Shown in pieces: positions 1 to 5,555 of a DNA stretch of 5,555 nucleotides. The notes below the pieces were generated by a model, which saw only the letters and a list, made by a program, of their open reading frames with translations, made no database searches and was not told where the DNA came from. The translations under genes were made by a program, and so were the position numbers. This DNA is from an uncultured Bacteroidales bacterium (lineage in GTDB: Bacteria; Bacteroidota; Bacteroidia; Bacteroidales; Paludibacteraceae), in assembly GCA_946615455.1 (NCBI GenBank), contig CAMOHN010000074.1:1-5555 (forward strand), written 5' to 3'. Position 1 is the first letter of the stretch, and each line of letters begins with the position of its first letter.

Positions 1-563
1 TCCAAGAATGCCACACGCTCCACACTATCTTTCATGAGGCTGTGCACAGCCTCTGCCAGCACAAACTCGATGTTCTCCACCGAGCGGTTGATGTTCTGCT
101 CGGGGTCAATGCCACGGTTCTGCTCCAAGAGAGGCAGTACCATCTCGCGTTGCTTGTACTTGAGGGAGAGATAGGGCCAGACATCGGTCTGAACGGTTTT
201 GCCGTCGCGTGTGCGCTCGCTGATAACCACTGCCTTGCAGCCGCGACGCTCTAAAAGAGCATATTCGCGTGGAGCAATATCCGTATCGCGGAGGCGCAGT
301 AGCTTGTTATCGCGGTGCAGCGTCTCCACCATGTCCGTCACCGATTGGCTCAAACGGCGGAAAGCACTGTTCATCTCACCATTCAGGTATAGCGTCACTT
401 CCATAGGCGCATCCACCTGCTCAACGATGTGGCGTGTCTGACGGCTGACCGTATAACGGTGATCAGCGGTCAGATCCCAACTGAGATCCAACCACCTCAC
501 AGGCAGACTAACCGCCACCACAACCGCCAAGGCTATGAGCCATCCGCGCACCGAACGCTTCAT
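1..563 (-). CDS. gldG: GldG-like ABC-transporter auxiliary protein, N-terminal 187 codons (partial)
   Basis: The gene runs off the left edge, so only residues 1-187 are visible. Its start is the ATG at 563, 29 bases after the upstream isomerase stop, with a purine-rich GAGGAG a few bases before it. A basic N-terminus (MKRSVRGW) leads into one hydrophobic segment at about residues 8-22, which suggests a signal anchor with the rest in the periplasm. The GldG hallmark follows: DLTADHRYTVS at residues 30-40, then a beta-rich stretch with MEVTLYLNGEM (54-64) and FRRLSQS (68-74). NINRSVENIEFVLAEAV (157-173) and VAFLE near the edge also match the family. In the family this protein partners the permease GldF and the ATPase GldA in an ABC system linked to gliding in Flavobacterium, but homologues occur in non-gliding Bacteroidota, so motility cannot be concluded. 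The gene immediately upstream is a peptidyl-prolyl isomerase, not gldF. The family call is firm; the cargo is unknown. Confidence 0.82.
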   Translation of the reverse strand, partial: MKRSVRGWLIALAVVVAVSLPVRWLDLSWDLTADHRYTVSRQTRHIVEQVDAPMEVTLYLNGEMNSAFRRLSQSVTDMVETLHRDNKLLRLRDTDIAPREYALLERRGCKAVVISERTRDGKTVQTDVWPYLSLKYKQREMVLPLLEQNRGIDPEQNINRSVENIEFVLAEAVHSLMKDSVERVAFL

Positions 564-568
564 CGTCG

Positions 569-575
569 CTCCTCT
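569..575 (-). promoter_or_regulatory. Purine-rich ribosome binding site of the GldG-like gene
   Basis: On the minus strand AGAGGAG ends five bases before the ATG at 563. It is the clearest Shine-Dalgarno-like element in the window; the other genes have A/T-rich leaders or only short AAGG/AAAGG remnants. It supports ATG 563 as the start. The 29-base gap is too short for an independent promoter, so translation here probably depends on the isomerase transcript. Confidence 0.5.
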
Positions 576-592
576 CTTGTGTTTAAGGATAA

Positions 593-2320
593 TCAATAAC
601 GGGCTTTCAAATCGTTCCAAACGCTTTGGTTGAGGACGACCTTGTGCTTGGTTTTCAGCTCTTCCACCCACTCGCGCTCCAGCATGTCTTGGTAGTCGGT
701 CACCACCTTGCCCCGCTCGTCGGTATAGACTTCAGGAGCTGTCAGTACCTTACCAACCAACTTGACCACAGGGAACTCCTCGGACGGGACATATTGGGTC
801 TTGCGCATGCGGAAACCGAACTTATCCACGGTCGAGTTCTGCCCGGGACGCCACAAACCGCGTTCCACACCCACCAACTGGATCGAGTCGTTGTTGATAC
901 GGCTGCGAATGACGCTCTGCACGCTGTCGGCAGGAACGGTCTTGATGATGGTCTGTGCACGACGGGCGGATGCTTTGTCCTTGGCATAGATGACAAAACC
1001 TTTATAGCGAGGCTCGTCCCATGTGTAGTCTTGACGGTGCTCATTGAAATAACGTTCCAGTCCCTCGGTGTCCTTGCTGGCTTTGTCCCATACACGGTCC
1101 AGACTGATGTCAAACAGCAAGATACCATCGTGGTACTCGCGCACCAGATTGCGCAAGTCTTCGTATTTCTCCTCCAAGTGGGCATCGGCGTATGCCAGCA
1201 CCTCGTCGTCGCTCATAGTGGCAGGCAGACCATATTCGCTACGGGTCTTGCGGATGAATGATTTCTGTGCCTCTTTGATGCGGTCGTCACGCTCGACGTT
1301 CTTATAAATCTGCGTCTTGATGCTGTCAAAGGGCTGGATTTTGCGACGGTCGTACAGGTAAATGATATGCCACCCGAAGTCACTGCGGAAGGGTTTACTC
1401 ATCTCTCCGGGGTTCAGAGCAAAAGCCGTTTGCTCGAAGGGTGTAACCATCATGCCGCGTGTGAAATAGCCCAGTTCGCCGCCGCGTTGCGCACTGCCTC
1501 GGTCATCCGATTCGTTGATGGCGGTCTTGCCAAAGTCTGCACCTTGTTGAAGCACTTGGTACAGACTGTCAATGGCATGTTTGGCTGCGGCTTCTTTGCT
1601 TGCATCGCCGCGTGGAACCATCTTCATGATATGCGCCGCCGAGACTTCCTCGGTCTGCTGTTCCTCTTCCTCCACCAAGGCAATGTGATAGCCGAACGGT
1701 GTCTCAAACACCTCGGTCACTTCGCCCACGGGCGTATTGTAAACGGCATCTTCAATGCTGTAAATATAGCGGAATGGTATAATCCAGCCCAACTCAACGC
1801 CATGTTTTTCCTTGTTGGGATCCTGCGAATGTTCCATGGCTACTTCATAAAAATCTGCTTTCTCCGTCACAATGCTGCGGCGCAGACTCTCAATCAGTGC
1901 ACGGGCTGCCACACGAGCCGAGTCCGTGGCATCCTGACCACAGCGAACGGCAATATGAGCGGCACGACGCATGTGGTTCATGCGGTAATAACTTAGTTGA
2001 GCCAGACTATCAATCGCCTCTTGGTCACGCAAATAACGGTCGGTGACTTGAGCACGATAGCCGCGTAACTCCTCGGCAAAAGCTGCCGTGGTGTCAATGT
2101 GCTCGGCCTTGGCTTCAGCAACCTTCAACTTGAAGTTGGTGAACAGCTCCAAGTACTCGTCCAGCGACTTCTGTTCGGTGGAGGCATCTTGGTTGTTCTT
2201 CTCGTAGATGTACAGAAATTCGGAGACATAAACGGGCTCGTCGTCAATGGTCATGAGCACCTGCGCAGACATGCTGCATACAAGGCAACCTGCCAAAAGC
2301 GTAAGAAAAAACTTTTTCAT
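593..2320 (-). CDS. Secreted parvulin-type peptidyl-prolyl cis-trans isomerase with two rotamase domains (SurA/PpiC-like)
   Basis: This 575-residue protein should isomerise X-Pro bonds and act as a folding factor for periplasmic and outer-membrane proteins. The N-terminus MKKFFLTLLAGCLVCSMSA is a signal peptide, probably cut before Gln20. Residues 21-110 form a helical SurA-like N-terminal region rich in Glu and Lys. Rotamase domain 1 spans about 119-217 (AAHIAV, GVELGWI, then GYHIALVE at the end). Domain 2 spans about 228-325 (AAHIMKMV, GGELGYF at 280-286, FGWHIIYLY at 315-323). The second domain is closer to the PpiC consensus. Residues 326-575 are mixed helical and strand sequence without a named domain that I recognise; this long tail is common in Bacteroidota members. 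Start ATG 2320 lies about 25 bases downstream of a predicted transcription start, behind an A-rich leader. The gene is first in a unit with the GldG-like gene. The activity class is confident; the clients are unknown. Confidence 0.9.
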   Translation of the reverse strand: MKKFFLTLLAGCLVCSMSAQVLMTIDDEPVYVSEFLYIYEKNNQDASTEQKSLDEYLELFTNFKLKVAEAKAEHIDTTAAFAEELRGYRAQVTDRYLRDQEAIDSLAQLSYYRMNHMRRAAHIAVRCGQDATDSARVAARALIESLRRSIVTEKADFYEVAMEHSQDPNKEKHGVELGWIIPFRYIYSIEDAVYNTPVGEVTEVFETPFGYHIALVEEEEQQTEEVSAAHIMKMVPRGDASKEAAAKHAIDSLYQVLQQGADFGKTAINESDDRGSAQRGGELGYFTRGMMVTPFEQTAFALNPGEMSKPFRSDFGWHIIYLYDRRKIQPFDSIKTQIYKNVERDDRIKEAQKSFIRKTRSEYGLPATMSDDEVLAYADAHLEEKYEDLRNLVREYHDGILLFDISLDRVWDKASKDTEGLERYFNEHRQDYTWDEPRYKGFVIYAKDKASARRAQTIIKTVPADSVQSVIRSRINNDSIQLVGVERGLWRPGQNSTVDKFGFRMRKTQYVPSEEFPVVKLVGKVLTAPEVYTDERGKVVTDYQDMLEREWVEELKTKHKVVLNQSVWNDLKARY

Positions 2321-2351
2321 ATCATGTCGTTTGTTTTGTTCGTTTGGGCGG

Positions 2352-2382
2352 CAAAAGTACGCGCCTTTTTCGGTTTCTGCAA
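2352..2382 (-). promoter_or_regulatory. Bacteroidota-type promoter of the isomerase-gldG unit
   Basis: Read on the minus strand, the -7 box TACTTTTG covers 2359 down to 2352 and fits TAnnTTTG exactly. A TTG core of the -33 element lies at 2382-2380 with a 20-base spacer, inside the usual 19-21 range. Transcription should begin near 2346, giving a leader of roughly 25 bases made almost only of A and C (AAACGAACAAAAC and similar) before ATG 2320. Such unstructured A-rich leaders are typical in this phylum, where Shine-Dalgarno pairing is little used. Confidence 0.68.
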
Positions 2383-2410
2383 TTTATTTTTTCGCTTTTG
2401 TTGCTCTGGC

Positions 2411-2441
2411 TTTGCCAACATGTTTTTTTCCGCTACTTTTG
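2411..2441 (+). promoter_or_regulatory. Bacteroidota-type promoter of the glycosyltransferase-CLC unit
   Basis: TTTG at 2411-2414 and TACTTTTG at 2434-2441 match the -33 and -7 consensus elements with a 19-base spacer. Transcription should start near 2447, leaving about 30 untranslated bases before ATG 2479. The site rules out the longer reading of the glycosyltransferase from TTG 2344, because that extension would lie over and upstream of the promoter. The 158-base divergent region 2321-2478 otherwise shows only T-rich tracts and the promoter of the opposite unit. Confidence 0.7.
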
Positions 2442-2478
2442 CAGCGACTTTTTGTGCAATAAATTCGCTTTTCAAGGT

Positions 2479-3435
2479 ATGGATATTTCGCTTGTCATTC
2501 CTCTCTATAACGAGGCAGAGTCCCTCACTCCCCTGCACGAATGGATTGTCCGCGTTATGGACAAGCACGCTTTCTCATACGAGATCGTGTTTGTCGATGA
2601 CGGTTCCACCGACGCTTCGTGGCAGGTCATCTGTGACCTCAAAACCCAACACCCCGACACGGTGCGGGCTATCCGTTTCCGCCGCAACTACGGCAAGTCG
2701 GCTGCGCTCTACTGCGGCTTCCGTGCCGTCCGTGGCGAGGTGGTCATTACTATGGATGCCGACATGCAGGACTCACCCGACGAGATTCCCGAACTCTATC
2801 GCATGATTCGTGAAGACGGCTACGACCTGGTTAGCGGCTGGAAACAGAAACGCTTTGACAACCGCCTGACCAAGAACCTGCCTTCCAAACTGTTCAACGC
2901 CACGGCTCGGCGCGTCACGGGCATACCCTTGCACGACATGAACTGCGGACTCAAAGCCTATAGGCAGGAGGTCGTCAAAAACATCGAGGTTTTTTCCGAA
3001 ATGCACCGCTATATACCCTATCTTGCCAAGAACGCGGGCTTCACCAAGATCGGTGAAAAAGTGGTTCAGCACCGCAAACGCGAGTTCGGTGTGAGCAAGT
3101 TCGGGCTTAACCGCTTCGTCAACGGCTATCTGGACCTGATGACACTGTGGTTTCTCAATCGCTTCGGCAAACAGCCCATGCACTTCTTCGGGCTGGTGGG
3201 CAGCCTTATGTTCCTCATCGGCTTGATTGCCGTCATCGTGGTGGCAGCCATGAAGTTGCATGCCCTTGCCAATGGCGTACCCGCTATGCTCATCGGTGTC
3301 AATCCCTACTTCCACATCGCCATTCTGATGATGATACTGGGCTGCATGCTGTTTCTGGCAGGCTTCTTGGGCGAGCTCATCATCCGCAATTCGCAGTCGC
3401 GCAATGACTACCTCATTCGCGAGGAACTGAACTGA
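2479..3435 (+). CDS. Family 2 glycosyltransferase, polyprenyl-phosphate sugar synthase type (DPM1/GtrB/ArnC-like)
   Basis: The 318-residue product has an N-terminal cytoplasmic GT-A domain and two C-terminal membrane helices, the layout of GtrB- and ArnC-type enzymes. These move a sugar from a nucleotide donor to undecaprenyl phosphate at the inner membrane, for later use on the outer face. Visible motifs are VIPLYNE (6-12), VDDGSTD (39-45), the metal-binding DAD within MDADMQD (92-98), MNCGLKAY (154-161), HRYIP (176-180) and REFGVSKFG (201-209). Membrane segments lie at about 230-255 and 276-301, and the tail is short and charged. I chose ATG 2479 because MDISLVIPLYNE is the canonical start of the fold and the promoter lies just upstream; an in-frame extension from TTG 2344 would translate the promoter region. 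The CLC gene follows after 35 bases, so they are probably co-transcribed. The sugar (mannose, glucose, aminoarabinose or other) cannot be read from sequence. Confidence 0.9.
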   Translation: MDISLVIPLYNEAESLTPLHEWIVRVMDKHAFSYEIVFVDDGSTDASWQVICDLKTQHPDTVRAIRFRRNYGKSAALYCGFRAVRGEVVITMDADMQDSPDEIPELYRMIREDGYDLVSGWKQKRFDNRLTKNLPSKLFNATARRVTGIPLHDMNCGLKAYRQEVVKNIEVFSEMHRYIPYLAKNAGFTKIGEKVVQHRKREFGVSKFGLNRFVNGYLDLMTLWFLNRFGKQPMHFFGLVGSLMFLIGLIAVIVVAAMKLHALANGVPAMLIGVNPYFHIAILMMILGCMLFLAGFLGELIIRNSQSRNDYLIREELN

Positions 3436-3460
3436 TTCGTTCGTCTTATCTAAAAACGAA
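3436..3460 (+). repeat. Small inverted repeat between the glycosyltransferase and CLC genes
   Basis: TTCGTT (3436-3441), right after the glycosyltransferase stop, and AACGAA (3455-3460) are perfect inverted arms separated by 13 bases. The right arm touches the AAAGG (3459-3463) that lies seven bases before ATG 3471. No T tract follows, so it is not a typical intrinsic terminator. A weak stem that tunes CLC translation or protects mRNA is possible; a 6-base stem with a long loop may also be chance. Confidence 0.3.
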
Positions 3461-3470
3461 AGGTACAATC

Positions 3471-5234
3471 ATGGCAAAGGGCCGGCTCATAGGGTGGAAC
3501 AAGTACCTCAGTCCCAAGCAACTGGTGCTGTTGCTCAGTTTTTTTGTCGGATGCTTTTCGGCACTGGCAGCTACGCTTCTCAAGCAGTTTATACACCTCA
3601 TCCAGCACCTGCTCGAGGTCTATCTCGTGCAAGGCGAGCATACCTACTGGTATCTCATCTTCCCTATGATAGGTATAGCCTTGGCTTCGCTGTTTGTCTA
3701 TTATGTGGTGCGTGACGATATCAGCCATGGTATCACCAAAATTCTTTATGCCATTTCCCAGCGTAAGTCCATCATCAAGGCGCACAACATGTGGTCGTCG
3801 GTTGTTTCCTCCGGTTTGACCATCGGCTTTGGCGGTTCGGTGGGTGCCGAGGCACCCATCGTGCTTACAGGTGCTGCCATCGGTTCTAATCTTGCCAAAC
3901 TTTTCCACCTTGACCAAAAGACCATGATGCTCATGATCGGTTGCGGTGCGGCAGGTGCCATCGGGGGAATCTTCAAGGCACCCATCGCCGGACTGGTCTT
4001 TACACTCGAGGTGCTCATGATGGACCTGACCATGGCTTCGGTAGCTCCGCTGCTCATCTCGTCGGTCACGGCCACAGCCATTGCCTACCTCACCTCAGGA
4101 TCCGAGTCTATGTTCGCTTTGCGGGTGAGCGAACCCTTTGTCATGCACCGCTTGCCGTGGTACATACTTTTGGGACTATGCTGCGGCTTGGCATCGCTAT
4201 ACTTTACACGAGTCACCAACCGGCTTGAGCAATGGTTCAAGCAACGCTTCCGTTCCATTGGCACCAAGATAGTGGTCGGCGGATCGGTCTTGGGACTGCT
4301 TATCTTCTTCTTCCCGCCCCTCTATGGTGAGGGTTACGATGTCATTACAGACCTCATCAACGGCGAGTCGCTGCGGGCTTTTACGGATAGTCCTTTCTCG
4401 CGTTTTGGCAGTGTGACATGGATTTTGCTGCTCTATTTTGTGGCAGTTATCCTGCTCAAAGTGGTGGCTTCGGTGGCAACCAACGGCGGTGGCGGAGTGG
4501 GAGGTATCTTCGCTCCCTCTCTGTTCAGCGGTGCCATCGTGGGCTTTGTCTTGGCACGATTACTCAATACACTCGGAGCCGATGTGTCCGAAGCCAATTT
4601 TGCCTTGGTGGGTATGGCTGGACTCATGTCCGGGGTCATGCACGCTCCGCTGACCGGCATCTTCCTCATTGCCGAACTCACCGGAGGGTACCACCTCTTT
4701 ATGCCCCTTATCATCGTGGCGGTGGTGGCATACCTGTTCATTCTTGTCTTCGAACCGCACAGCCTCTATGCCATGCGATTGGCACAGAAAGGCGAACTGC
4801 TCACCCACAATAAAGATCGTTCGGTGCTTACCCTCATGCATCTTGATAGTGTCTTGGAAACCGACCTCAAGACCGTCTCCCCGGAGATGACCTTGGGCGA
4901 ACTGGTCAAGGTCATTGCCGGCAGTCGCCGTAACCTCTTCCCCGTCATTGACAACGAAGGACACCTCAAAGGTGTCCTCTTGTTGGACGAAGTCCGCAAC
5001 ATCATGTTCCAGCCGCGCCTCTATAACCGTTTCACCGTGGCGCAACTGATGACCGCTCCGCCGGCTGTCTTGCCACAAACCATGCCTATGGAAAAGGTGA
5101 TGGAGACCTTTGAGGACACCGGTGCATGGAATTTGCCCGTGGTGGATGACGATCACCGCTATCTTGGTATGGTGTCCAAGTCCAAGATTTTCAATTCCTA
5201 CCGCGATGTGCTCGTCCGCTTCTCTGACGAGTAA
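3471..5234 (+). CDS. CLC-family chloride channel/transporter with C-terminal tandem CBS domains
   Basis: The 587-residue protein has a CLC membrane domain (about residues 15-440) and two CBS modules (about 460-512 and 523-580). It should pass chloride or a similar anion across the inner membrane as a dimer, perhaps with proton exchange. The gating-glutamate region reads GSVGAEAP (122-129), with Glu127 matching E148 of the E. coli protein but GREGP changed to GAEAP. The first selectivity motif GSGIP appears replaced by SHGIT (85-89). The third is intact as GIFAP (345-349), and Tyr433 in SLYAMRL matches the pore tyrosine Y445. In APIAGLVFTLEV (170-181) the glutamate equivalent to E202 is kept, but the next residue, matching the internal proton glutamate E203, is Val181. 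CBS modules often bind adenine nucleotides, so gating by energy state is plausible. The start follows a weak AAAGG, 35 bases after the glycosyltransferase stop; no separate promoter is visible. The stop is 9 bases from that of the convergent acyl carrier protein gene. Confidence 0.93.
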   Translation: MAKGRLIGWNKYLSPKQLVLLLSFFVGCFSALAATLLKQFIHLIQHLLEVYLVQGEHTYWYLIFPMIGIALASLFVYYVVRDDISHGITKILYAISQRKSIIKAHNMWSSVVSSGLTIGFGGSVGAEAPIVLTGAAIGSNLAKLFHLDQKTMMLMIGCGAAGAIGGIFKAPIAGLVFTLEVLMMDLTMASVAPLLISSVTATAIAYLTSGSESMFALRVSEPFVMHRLPWYILLGLCCGLASLYFTRVTNRLEQWFKQRFRSIGTKIVVGGSVLGLLIFFFPPLYGEGYDVITDLINGESLRAFTDSPFSRFGSVTWILLLYFVAVILLKVVASVATNGGGGVGGIFAPSLFSGAIVGFVLARLLNTLGADVSEANFALVGMAGLMSGVMHAPLTGIFLIAELTGGYHLFMPLIIVAVVAYLFILVFEPHSLYAMRLAQKGELLTHNKDRSVLTLMHLDSVLETDLKTVSPEMTLGELVKVIAGSRRNLFPVIDNEGHLKGVLLLDEVRNIMFQPRLYNRFTVAQLMTAPPAVLPQTMPMEKVMETFEDTGAWNLPVVDDDHRYLGMVSKSKIFNSYRDVLVRFSDE

Positions 5235-5243
5235 TGCTGTCCG

Positions 5244-5495
5244 TTAGGCATTGGCTATACAGTTTTCCCCAATATAGTTATATAGATCCTGCAGGGTAAC
5301 GAGACCTTTGACGGCTCCGCGCTCGGGTTGGAAACCAAAGGTGCGCTTGATGAAGATGGAGGTCTCGACGGCATCGAGCGAGGTCATTCCGAGGTCGCGT
5401 TTGAGTTCCGCATCGGGCGTAATGGCTGCCGCTTCATACTCCAAACGTTCTGTCATAAAGGTATTTACCTTTTCTTGAATTTCTTGTTGTGTCAT
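5244..5495 (-). CDS. Acyl carrier protein, atypical (specialised rather than fatty-acid synthase type)
   Basis: This 83-residue protein has the length and four-helix pattern of a discrete acyl carrier protein. LKRDLGMTSLDAVE (31-44) holds the phosphopantetheine attachment serine, Ser39, but the usual DSL reads TSL. An acceptor phosphopantetheinyl transferase would load it, and it would carry acyl chains as thioesters in the cytoplasm. Helix II is odd: where E. coli AcpP has three glutamates (E47-E49), this protein has Lys50, Arg51 and Thr52, followed by FGFQPERGAVKG, which is basic rather than acidic. The C-terminal TLQDLYNYI is family-like. FGF plus a TLQDxYxYI ending recalls carrier proteins of aryl-polyene and related clusters in Bacteroidota; this is from memory and not proven. 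It converges on the CLC gene and has its own promoter, so its partners should lie to the right. ATG 5495 is the natural start, though no Shine-Dalgarno precedes it. Confidence 0.87.
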   Translation of the reverse strand: MTQQEIQEKVNTFMTERLEYEAAAITPDAELKRDLGMTSLDAVETSIFIKRTFGFQPERGAVKGLVTLQDLYNYIGENCIANA

Positions 5496-5516
5496 AATGG
5501 TTGTCTATCAAAAAAC

Positions 5517-5546
5517 ATCGCCGCAAAGGTACACTTTTTTGGCGAT
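5517..5546. repeat. Imperfect palindrome spanning the -7 box of the acyl carrier protein promoter
   Basis: ATCGCC (5517-5522) and GGCGAT (5541-5546) are perfect inverted arms, and the dyad continues inward: AAA (5525-5527) faces TTT (5536-5538) and GT (5529-5530) faces AC (5533-5534). By hand count 11 of 15 symmetric positions are complementary. The -7 box lies inside, and the left arm reaches the predicted transcription start, so a dimeric repressor bound here would block initiation. No regulator is visible in the window, so the operator role is an inference. Confidence 0.42.
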
Positions 5547-5552
5547 ATGCAA
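5524..5552 (-). promoter_or_regulatory. Bacteroidota-type promoter of the acyl carrier protein gene
   Basis: On the minus strand TACCTTTG runs from 5531 to 5524 and fits TAnnTTTG. A TTG lies at 5552-5550 with an 18-base spacer, slightly short of the usual 19-21, and only three more bases are visible before the window ends. Transcription should start near 5518, leaving a leader of about 23 bases before ATG 5495. The presence of this promoter suggests the gene is the first, or only, gene of its unit. Confidence 0.6.
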
Positions 5553-5555
5553 GGG

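Noticed and set aside
42..441. Two short plus-strand open frames over the left edge
   Set aside because: Both are antisense to the clearly recognisable GldG-like coding sequence and carry no motif.
626..1996. Long open frames on the plus strand opposite the isomerase (626-1261 and 1367-1996)
   Set aside because: They are antisense frames left open by the codon use of the isomerase gene. They show no recognisable motifs, no promoter and no convincing start context.
2344..2478. In-frame 45-residue hydrophobic N-terminal extension of the glycosyltransferase from TTG 2344
   Set aside because: It would translate the divergent promoter region, including both the -33 and -7 boxes of its own gene. 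The canonical fold begins at ATG 2479, so the hydrophobic look comes from T-rich promoter DNA.
2317..2568. Minus-strand 83-codon frame overlapping the isomerase start by ATGA
   Set aside because: It would begin inside the glycosyltransferase gene and cover both promoters. Its Lys/Gln-rich composition reflects A-rich intergenic sequence, and it matches no family I know.
2773..3468. Minus-strand 231-codon open frame opposite the glycosyltransferase
   Set aside because: It is an antisense shadow of a well-supported glycosyltransferase, with His/Gln/Glu-rich low-meaning sequence and no domain.
4560..5156. Minus-strand 198-codon open frame opposite the CLC/CBS region
   Set aside because: It lies wholly antisense to conserved CLC and CBS sequence, is His-rich and motif-free, and has no promoter box upstream.
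5233..5252. Possible bidirectional terminator between the convergent CLC and acyl carrier protein stops (AATGC/GCATT arms)
   Set aside because: The stem is only five bases with a ten-base loop, overlaps both coding ends and has no T tract on either side. I do not call a terminator from this.

Overview
The window is chromosomal DNA from a member of the Bacteroidota, most likely Bacteroidales (Prevotellaceae-like), of middling GC by eye. Three things point there. All three predicted promoters carry the Bacteroidota-type -7 box TAnnTTTG with a TTG/TTTG element 18-20 bases upstream. Most starts lack a good Shine-Dalgarno sequence and have short A/T-rich leaders. The left-edge gene is a GldG-family protein, a family typical of this phylum. 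The genus cannot be fixed by reading alone. No mobile element, rRNA, tRNA or CRISPR array was seen.

Layout. The left part (1-2320) is a minus-strand unit: a secreted two-domain parvulin-type peptidyl-prolyl isomerase (2320 to 593), followed after 29 bases by the N-terminal 187 codons of a GldG-like ABC-transporter auxiliary protein that runs off the left edge. A 158-base divergent promoter region (2321-2478) separates it from a plus-strand unit: a membrane-anchored family 2 glycosyltransferase of the polyprenyl-phosphate sugar synthase type (2479-3435) and, 35 bases later, a CLC-family chloride channel/transporter with two C-terminal CBS domains (3471-5234). A short, atypical acyl carrier protein (5495 to 5244, minus strand) converges on the CLC gene, with only 9 bases between the two stop codons. 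Its promoter lies at the right edge, inside an imperfect 30-base palindrome.

How the genes may work together. The isomerase and GldG both act at the cell envelope (periplasmic folding and an inner-membrane ABC system) and are probably co-transcribed. The glycosyltransferase and the CLC protein are probably co-transcribed too, but no biochemical link between them is known to me. The acyl carrier protein is a separate unit whose biosynthetic partners, if clustered, lie beyond the right edge. Most of the window is ordinary envelope housekeeping. The points most worth a second look are the palindrome over the acyl carrier protein promoter, that protein's basic helix II, and the substitutions at key CLC pore positions. 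I see no clear new system here.
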